Shown: in pieces, positions 56,063 to 64,000 of the stretch | Numbering within the stretch: position 1 is the first letter of the stretch | How the letters are laid out: the number at the start of each line of letters is the position of its first letter | Assembly: GCA_032690845.1 (NCBI GenBank) | Contig: CM064425.1 | Coordinates: forward strand, 36,296,240-36,360,239 | Length of the DNA: 64,000 bases | Direction: 5' to 3' | Origin: Eleusine coracana subsp. coracana | Taxonomy: Eukaryota > Streptophyta > Magnoliopsida > Poales > Poaceae | Translations under genes and position numbers: made by a program | The notes under the pieces: model-generated | What the model saw: the letters and a program-made list of their open reading frames with translations, nothing else | What the model was told of the DNA's origin: nothing | Database searches by the model: none

Positions 56063-59000
56063 TGTGACGCCCAATAGTACAACACATGACAAAATAATAT
56101 AGTTGCCATGAGCATAGATGAAGTACTGAGTTTTATATGAATCTGAATTTAAAATTTACAAATCAGAGTTTTTTTTTTAATGCGGAAGCAGAATAGTTGA
56201 CAGTAGATAAACTAGTTCGATGAAAAACTGAAGATACAATCGTCCTCTCATGATGATACATAGAAGCAGATCCGGTCTTGATTAGTGTCGTGCCCACAAC
56301 ACTATATGGGCAATCAACACGGTACTCCTCATAAGGACCGCAAGGTTCTCACACGACATTCCAAAAGTCGGGGAATTGGCCACCCTGATCATCTAAAAAC
56401 CACAAAGAGCTGCGCCCTGAGCAACTAATACTCAGAAAGACTGACCCATTAAAATGGCCATCTACAGCCGACTCCTAGACATGCATAGGCTAAGGGTAGG
56501 GTTTATGTTGCCAAAAATCCAGCCTAAGAGTGGATCCTTAATTTTTCAAGTTTTAGCAGCAAGTTAAGTTGACATGCAAAATAATAAATTTAGTTTGCAC
56601 TATAACTATAACAATCATGGTTCCAATACAATTAATAATAATTCCATACAACAGTATTTAACCCAATCATCATATTAATGGCTTCCAACAATGTTCCAAA
56701 GCAGTGATCAAGTGGTACTCGTTACTGTGAGTGGCAGCGACTCGAATCGATTTACATCCTAGAGGAGAAACCTGCTTGCATGACCCATACGCGCTTCATG
56801 GAAGCCACATGGACCAACCTTTCGCATATGGTACCGCAAGGTCTTCCGAGCCTGACTCCCCTCGGAAGGGTCCCCCAACGTGATGCGTCCCGTACCGCCA
56901 TCCGTGGGTGGATTGCTCTCTTCCCTCAGCCCTAGTTCCATCTCAAGGAGTAGGGTACCTTCCGACCCAATAGTAGTCATAGCTACGTCAGTTTACTAGG
57001 CCCATAACTCCAGCATGCAAACAGTATGTTCAAACGATCCCATTGGCCGAACACGCGGCAGAGCCTTAAGTGACTCAGACGGGGCTATATCCTTGAAGAC
57101 AAGTTGTCCGTCCCTTTCCACCTAGTTGCCCGTCCGGTCTTCATTTGTTATCCTATTCCAACTTTCCTTTATCCGACATCATTCCCAAGTGATAATATGT
57201 CCTGATCTATGAGCGGTCTCCATACAACTCGATGAATTTCCGTCCTAAGTTAAGCAGAGCTACTACCGCCCTGAGGCTATCATCGGGTAAAAGGAACCTA
57301 CTGTAATTCTAGGTTTTCAAACAACTCCTTTAAACTTAATGCACAGGCAAGCCTACATCACACTATCTAGTGATAAAATAAAAAGCATAAAACTTGGTGG
57401 GATGCACCGGGGCTTGTCTTGAACCTGTTCCTGGTTAGCGGGATCACCACCCGGCCCTTTTGGATCCTGCTCCTGTCTCCACGTGGTTCACCTCGTGATC
57501 TACTTGATGCAAATATGATGTTGTGCATAAGAGATGATTCGAGACACTTTATTAATAAATAAATATTGTTATGATGTATATAAAAGAGAATGTTTAGTTT
57601 GTATATTAGTGATAGCTTATTTGCGTATTTGCTTTATGGACTTCGTTTTATTAACCATTATGTATTCAAATAAAGTGCACATGTGTTGATTTGAGTAATG
57701 CAAGTGCATATGAAGCATGGCCAATGGATAGGTGTAGCTACTAATATTCCAGGGCGCAGGAGGTATTGCTAGAAATAAAATTCATGCATGTGAAAATAGG
57801 GCTAAGTTACTTGACTATATGGATATGTGCATAAATAAGCTCATAGAACAAAATGATTCATTTAACATGCTTATGTACAACCTATGCTCAGGTGCAATTT
57901 ACTATGGGTAGGACATATCATGAGTGGTTTTTGGGTTTAGTCACATTGACATGCAATGAACCAATTATTTTAACTAATTAAAACAAGGCAAAGGCCAAAT
58001 AATTAATTATAATTAAATTGCAGGGAACTAGAACTTGTGCTTTTACAGGGAGATCCAACAGGTCAAAATATAATCACTCACGAAGCGTCAGGAATTTACT
58101 AGCCACCAAAAATTACATATGAATTTATTAGTGTTTTAGCCAATTATTTTAGTTCTAATACAAATATTACCATGCAATGAGATTTATCAATTTTATAAAA
58201 TAGTACAAGTATACTGGATCCCAGAGAAATTTTCCTTGTCCTAAAATTTGCAATACATATTTAGTTATGCATTTCTGAAGGTAAAACCATTTTCTTTGTT
58301 TAATAAATGCATGTACAATTAACCATATGGCGTTTCTTTTATTTAGCAATTTTATAAAATTGAGAATAATTTCGGGAGTCCAGAACACATTTTTGTGCAT
58401 CTTTATTTCAAGAAATCATTTTTTGTGTGCATTTTTGAATGGGAAACATTTATTTCTGTTATTTAAAATGCAGGGGAGAATTTACATGGCCATTGGGCCG
58501 AAAGTCTCCGGCCCAACAGCCGAGCGTAGGGGGAAGGACTCTCTCGGTCGAAACTAGCCCAGACATGCTGCGGCCTGTGGCCACTAGACCCAGCCAGGCC
58601 GAGGCCCGCGACCAACGCGGCCCAGGCGCCTGGCTCGACCAGCCAGGGCGCAAGCGAGAGCACGCGCGAAGCTCGGCGGTCGTGCGGCCGTGACCAGCAG
58701 GCGGGGCTCCGGCGAGGGCCGCAGCTTCGACAGTGGGTCTGACGGGGAATGGCGGAGGAGCAGTGTGCCAAGGAGGAAGGGGAGATCGCGTTAAGGCTAT
58801 GCGCGGTGAGGTGAGGCAGCCCGAGGGCGGCACTCGGCGGCCCGTGGCGGCAAACGCCGCGTTCCCGATGTGTGGCGGTGAGATCCCGAGCCGAGGCAGG
58901 TTCGAGGGGTGCGCGATGGAGGGACGAGGTTGCCGGAGGAGTGAATTTTACAGAGGCACATCGTGGAGAGAGAATCTGGAGGTGGAGCGTTGGCCGGCGA

Positions 59001-60633
59001 CGGAGGGGAAAACTTCGATTGGTGGCTCATCGGTGGAATGGGGTGAGGAACGAACTCGCAGGAAGGAGGAGGGATCTAGGGCGATGCGTCTTCGCGGTTC
59101 GGCTGGGATGGGAGAAAACCAGGGCGTCGGGGCGACACAAGGTTGCCCTCGCCTGCCATAGCTGAGCTCGGGAGAGAGAACGAGAGAAATGAGAGAGTGA
59201 GCGAGCGAGTGGCCGGGGGGGAGGGGGCAAAGGAAAGCAGGACCTCGGGTGTTGGACACTCAATCCGACCAGGAGGTGTCCCGGCCGATCGACGACGGCC
59301 ACGTGGCGGCCGGAAGCTCGGGCGGAATGGGCGGCACTGAAGTGTGCTTTCTCAGGGAGGATGACAGGTGGGGCCCGCCTGAGTTCAAAAGCTCCCGAGA
59401 ACATAGCATTTAGCCTTTTTCAAACAACATTATTGAGACATAAAACAATTTTACAGAAGGTTTCATTTGTACCATCTTGTAGAGCACAAAGTGGAGAAGA
59501 GAATGTTGTAGACATGCAGAATATTTATGGTCAGATCCAGGAGTTAATAAATTTTGAAAATGGCTAGTTGATTAGGTGACTGAATTTTCTGTAAGACTGA
59601 AAATAGTTACTAATAAAGGAAATTGGAACCCTAATTTAGGACATTAATCAAGGTCAAATTTCGAGATGGGCATCACTTACATGATGATCAATATATGTAG
59701 AACACTACCATTGATGATGTCCTTTTGGAAACTAAGGTACCAGGAATTTAGGGAATTTACAAAAGGGCTATCTGTCGATGCAGACTTGGAGAAATTCAGG
59801 TCTCGTTAAGTTGCAAACGTTGGTAATTTGAAATTCTAATTCAGACATCAACCAAGATCCAAGTTTCAGAGGGGCTTGGCCTACATGATGAGAAGGATGT
59901 GTAGAGCTAAAACATGGATGATGTAGTTCAAGGTATGCAACAGGTTGGAAGCTAAGCGATTTATAAAAGGCGTAAATGACCATGATTCTGAAAAGGCTTA
60001 ACACTTAAGTAGTTTGCAAATAAGATTTGAATATCAAATAAGGTCCAAATTAGATGAGATTTGACATAGTGGTAGAACAATATGTGTAGTATAAGATATT
60101 GGATGTTGTAGTTCAGGGAGTGAAACATAGAGGAAGTTATTCAATTTCTAAAGGTGCTAAGTGGACACAGTAACAATCAATTCTACGTCTGAACTTCCAA
60201 TTAAACTTGCTTTGTTAGAAATTCCAAAGGGAAGTCTTCTCAAACTTATAAATTCAAACCCAAGATATATGATGCTCATGAAGTTGAGTACTAAATGATA
60301 GGCAAGAAAAAATTCCATGTTCATTTTCATAATTTGAATTATTTAAATATACAAAGGGTATCGTTTCTGTGCTTGTTTGCTTTATTTGACCAACTTAGGA
60401 GTGACATAAAATGCTCAAATTTTCTCCAAAATTCTATTTTTATACCTGAATCAAGAATGTGTAGTTTAGTTGGGTCACTTTTATTTTCAAATTTTAACTT
60501 CTAGTTCAAGCTATATTTGGCTCAAATATGAAATTAATTCAAAGTTCAAAATCTTTCATAAATTTATTACTATTATCTTCTACATTGTCTTTGGAGGCTA
60601 ATTCCCTGCTTGAAAATGACACGGAGTATCACA
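56063..60633. mobile_element. second long LTR-like unit (related type to the 18008 solo LTR)
   Basis: It starts TGTGACGCCC and ends GAGTATCACA, with a layout like the 18008 unit: a 'gcggaag' segment about 130 bp in, a middle part with caccgccctgaggctatcat-like text (57265), a GC-rich block (58480-59400) and an AT-rich end. No coding domain was found. No matching target duplication is seen (CACGC left, ATATG right), so it may be rearranged or the boundaries slightly wrong. Confidence 0.5.
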
Positions 60634-60904
60634 ATATGCTACTCTTCTACACCGGGAGATAGCATCACCCGTATTCATCATCCATTCACAAAATAAAGTA
60701 CTTTACCATGCTTTGAGAAACTCGTCGTCCAATTATGCTTGTAGAAAGAGACATGGCCATCAAATAAAAAAAAGAAAAAAAAAGATAGCTCATGTTCTCA
60801 AATAGAAGAGATGTCAAAGGTGGTCTCAAAGACCCCAACAACGACTTTATATACGCTTCCAACATCAAACTAGCAATTGCTCCATGAAACAGCCTTTCTA
60901 GATG
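60634..60904. other. retroelement-related sequence resembling 55760-55900
   Basis: The stretch around cttgtagaaagagacatggccat and the following A-rich run resembles cgtagaaggcatggctattaaaa at 55825. The two may be pieces of the same copia region on each side of the LTR-like unit. The similarity is weak. Confidence 0.3.
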
Positions 60905-61260
60905 TACAGACCATACAGTCCGGTTTCTGTCAGACCGGACCGTTCGGTCTGTTTTGGACGGACCCTCCCGAGCCGTTGCGCTCTGTCCACTACTGTCTCT
61001 AGTACATACCAGACCATCCGGTCTGTAGACCGGACCGTCCAGTCTCTACAATTCTTGTCCATTCAAGAACGCAGTCCAAACTGCTTCCTCTTTGTTTTCT
61101 TCCTTTCCACACAAACTATACCCTCTGGTCTGTATATCATACCATATGGTTTATATGGGCTTTTGTGTTAATAGATTCCTTACAACGAATAGTCCTCTGA
61201 TCTCATATGACCGTACAGTCCAGTCTCTCTGACCCCTCTATCCGGTCTCTATCTCCAGAA
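60905..61260. repeat. cluster of degenerate palindromic CCGGACnGTCCGG-type motifs (Sirevirus-like)
   Basis: At least five copies or halves occur, including cagtccggttt, gaccggaccgttcggtct, ccatccggtctgtagacc, ggaccgtccagtct and ccgtacagtccagtct. Repeated palindromes of this core are a known noncoding hallmark of Sirevirus copia elements (family knowledge). Confidence 0.6.
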
Positions 61261-61639
61261 GCTGAAACTCCTCGTTCTCACTTGACTTCTTTTCCCGGCT
61301 TCATCCAATAGCTCCTTGGCCTCTCCACTGCCACCTAGTGCCTTGTGATTTCAATGAGCATCCATGCACATCACTGACTAGTGTGACCTAAGAGATATGA
61401 CCTAGACCCCCTTGATAGTCCACTTTTTCCTATGGACACAAGCCCTAGGCAACTAGACAAGTGTTCCAAACACTTGCTCCTAGCTTGTCTTTAGCCTTGA
61501 TCCATCTTCATCAAACCCTAAACCCTTGAACTCCATCAAGATCATCAAGCCTCTATGCTTGTGGTCATTGTCATTAACCGCCAAGGCAACCATCAACAAT
61601 CGTCATTAAGTAGATAAGGTTTCCTATACGCACAACACT

Positions 61640-63008
61640 CATGTAGACATTAGTCATATTTCATGCTTATCATTCATCACCAAAACATTCATACCTTATG
61701 GGCAACCTCAATGGTCATGAACCTTACACATACAAATGGGCTAAGCCCTGGAGGACTCAAGGGGGTCCACCCACCAGTGTGCAAGAAAAACCGAGGGGCC
61801 ACTGGGCCCACCCCTATCCGGTTGAACAAGGAGTGAGCCCAGTGAGGCCCAGCTTCCTCCAGCAGTTCTCACTGAGTCTCCAAAGGCGGTTGTCCCCCTT
61901 AGGGTGGGAGTTACCGACTAAAACCGCCTTTGGACCCCTATAAATAGAAGGGTGTAGCTTCACTCGTCAACACACACATCAAAGCATTACTATCTTTGTA
62001 TTTCGAGTTTCTCTCTAGTATTGATGGAGTTAGGCTTAGAATAGAGTCTTCTTCAGTTCCCAAGTCTTCCTTGGAGTTATAGTATGGCTCTTGTATCTTT
62101 ACTACAAGAAAATTAGGGTATTTCCACACTGAAATTTAGTGGCAATAGGACCATAATGGTTGTGATATCTTCTTATTGCCACCAAATTTATTTCGTGGGC
62201 TGTCGTGGCAAGTATTAGCGTGGCAATAGGATTTGGCAACCACTTTTGTGTTTGGTTGCAATAATCATGGTGATTGCAATGAAATTAAACGCTGCAATTA
62301 ATAGTAGATGCAATGACAGATTAGTGGCAATAAATGGTTATTGCCATGAATTCAACAAAATAAAAACTATTACAGGCACTGATTGCTTGAAGCATTATTT
62401 GATCTCCGGAACTCTATGGTCACTAGAAAATGCTTTACCACCATGTTACTCTTGTTTTTCACATACAGGATGCAAATAATATTACTTTATCTAATCTCAT
62501 AAAATGAAAACTATAATAGAAATCATTGCAATAGCAAAAAACTGGGCAATAGACTATACGTATTGTAAAAATTCTGAGGTCGTGGCTATTAACCCCTCTC
62601 TATTGCAACCATTTAATCTTCGGTGCAATTTAGAGACCAAGGGTTAGCTACGAAATTCAACGTCATGGCAATAACCCAATGCCTGTTGCAACAAAATTTT
62701 TTTTATTGCAATGTGACACGTGGCAATACCCTAATTCCTTTGAAGTGTTTTCTCCTTTTGTAAGTCCTTGCTCTATTTAATATATTTAGTCTTTCTATAT
62801 AGTTATGCTTGGGTCATGTGTTTCTTGTTTGATTATATGATCCATTTATATATGTGGATATTATGCTTGCATGCTAATAGTATAGTTATACTATACTACC
62901 ATGTTAGACGTAGGCTCTTACTATAGTCTTTATTTATATCATTATAATGATGCATGACTAATGTTTGACTTAGATCATTTCGACGTGCTTAGTCTTCACT
63001 TCAATGTG
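61640..63008 (+). repeat. LTR-like promoter region of an unassigned element, with nested small CACTA
   Basis: A TATAAATA box at 61939-61946 in gacccctataaatagaagg, with GC-rich upstream sequence and a following leader, looks like the U3/R of a grass LTR. The rest (62748-63008) reads as U5-like AT-rich sequence. Neither edge could be fixed. Confidence 0.45.
62100..62747. mobile_element. small non-autonomous CACTA element
   Basis: The left end tACTACAAGAAAATTAGGGT and right end (reverse complement CACTTCAAAGGAATTAGGG) are inverted repeats of about 28 bp. The interior has many ttgccac/gtggcaat and ttgcaa subterminal motifs in both orientations. The left and right three-base flanks are CTT and TTT. 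No transposase is encoded. Confidence 0.7.
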
Positions 63009-64000
63009 TGTTGGTACTTCTTATGATCACAAATAAATCCGCAAGTGCATGGATACCGATCTAGCCCTTCACCTAAGAGTATTCCAAAGTATCGAATTCA
63101 TAGGGAACGTGTGTCTAATCTTCTATCCTAGTCCGTCCAAGGACAACAAGAATTTGGTAGGCAAAGGGTAGAGAGGATTCCTATGGTAAATGATCCTAAA
63201 ATAAGATAAGTTGAGTCTATAACTGCTTACTTCGGGCACCGTCTTACCCCTGCATCCACAGGCGTCTCCGGCCAACAGCTCTACAGCGTACGTGAACGAG
63301 GAGGATTACTAAGACCGGATAGAGCTGTCACCACCTACGGACTACCTCTACAGACCATGGGGCACGCGGTAAACAAAGGTAACTTCTAGCCTAAACACCA
63401 TGTCTATGCTATTAATTACAATCAAAGTCTTGATGTCACGCTTATAGATACTATGATACTCTAGGTAACTAGAGCAATGATCCCGTAAGCAACTAAGGAA
63501 AGAACTTACTTAAAAAAGAAACTAAATACCAAAGGAGGATCACGAATACTTACTAAGAAAGGAAAGCATCCGCCAAGGTAAAAGCGTGGAGAAGGCGCCG
63601 ACAAGCCCGGACCTTCTCCTAACTCTCCCTCACTCTCTCAAGCACTTTGACAGTGCTAAAGCCTTTGGAGTGGAGCTTTAAATATTCTTCTTGTGTTGTG
63701 TAGACTGCCTCCTTGTATGGGGCCCAAAGGTAGTTCCTCGAGGCGGTAACTTCCGCCCTAAGTGGGGGAACCAACCTTGGAAAGGCGGTGGGAGACTCCC
63801 CGAGCAGGCCTGGGTCGAGTGGGCCCTAATGTTGTTCGGCCAATGATGGGTGTTCGGCCGAACATGAACTGACCCCACTCGGTCAGAGTCTTCTCTCGGA
63901 CACTAACTTACTGTCCCCATTTGACTATCCACGTATTAGGCCTTCGGGTATGTTGGTTTGCTCTGTTTATGGGCCCGTGGATCCTTGTGATGTGCTCTGA
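63009..64000 (-). repeat. LTR fragment running off the window, probably minus strand
   Basis: The edge TGTTGGTACTTCTTATGATC at 63009 is a familiar grass LTR terminus. A minus-strand promoter-like region (63690-63790) resembles the plus-strand U3 at 61870-61950 (cacttagggcgg / cccttagggtggg; ttaccgcc / ttaccgac; ctttgggccccata / ctttggacccctata). The upper edge is outside the window. Confidence 0.4.

Noticed and set aside
60905..61260. CRISPR-like array
   Set aside because: Repeats are degenerate palindromes at irregular spacing in plant DNA and match a Sirevirus hallmark.

Overview
This window is plant nuclear DNA from a grass (Poaceae, probably panicoid). Almost everything recognisable is plant transposable-element sequence of grass type: Tat-lineage and other Ty3/gypsy elements, Ty1/copia elements including Sirevirus-like pieces, CACTA (En/Spm) elements with TNP2-type transposase, a long-TIR Mutator-like element, an L1-type LINE, a tRNA-derived SINE, and Stowaway and Tourist MITEs. 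There are no bacterial operons, CRISPR arrays or organellar genes. The species cannot be fixed from sequence alone.

Layout. 1-7872 is the 3' part of a Tat-type gypsy element: decayed integrase, decayed antisense gene, long 3' noncoding region and a 1382-bp 3' LTR. It abuts a CACTA element (7878-17823) whose transposase reading frame is split by a minus-strand gypsy element with recombined or tandem LTRs (9056 to about 13284). 18008-21361 is a solo LTR with a perfect 5-bp target duplication. 22313-22567 is a SINE. 25390-33246 is AT-rich intergenic DNA with MITEs and a LINE interrupted by a long-TIR element. 34670-43100 is a CACTA-like non-autonomous element into which a young, full-length gypsy element (35598-42435) inserted. 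45391-49301 is a terminal-inverted-repeat transposon that took in a deleted copia element (45445-48384). 49501-56062 is a decayed copia element, a truncated inverted relative of the 35598 gypsy element, and a Sirevirus-like copia fragment. 56063-60633 is a second long LTR-like unit. 60634-64000 holds more LTR pieces and a small CACTA element.

The only convincing host genes are three paralogous intronless genes at 23540-23962, 33595-34017 and 44843-45265, all on the plus strand and about 10-11 kb apart. Each encodes a 140-residue protein with a signal peptide and a mature part carrying 19-22 cysteines, mostly spaced every fourth residue. I do not recognise the family. The cysteine frame is rigidly kept while a central segment between cysteines varies strongly, and two cysteines (71 and 99) are lost together in copy 1. 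Non-coding flanks of the copies are also related, so the locus grew by tandem segmental duplication and was then spread apart by transposon insertions. This cluster is the best candidate for an undescribed system, probably secreted disulfide-rich defence or signalling peptides (inference).

The transposons also record a nested insertion history. Six of the seven clear in-frame stops in the decaying polyproteins are explained by a single C-to-T or G-to-A change, and the seventh is consistent with one, as expected from deamination of methylated cytosine.
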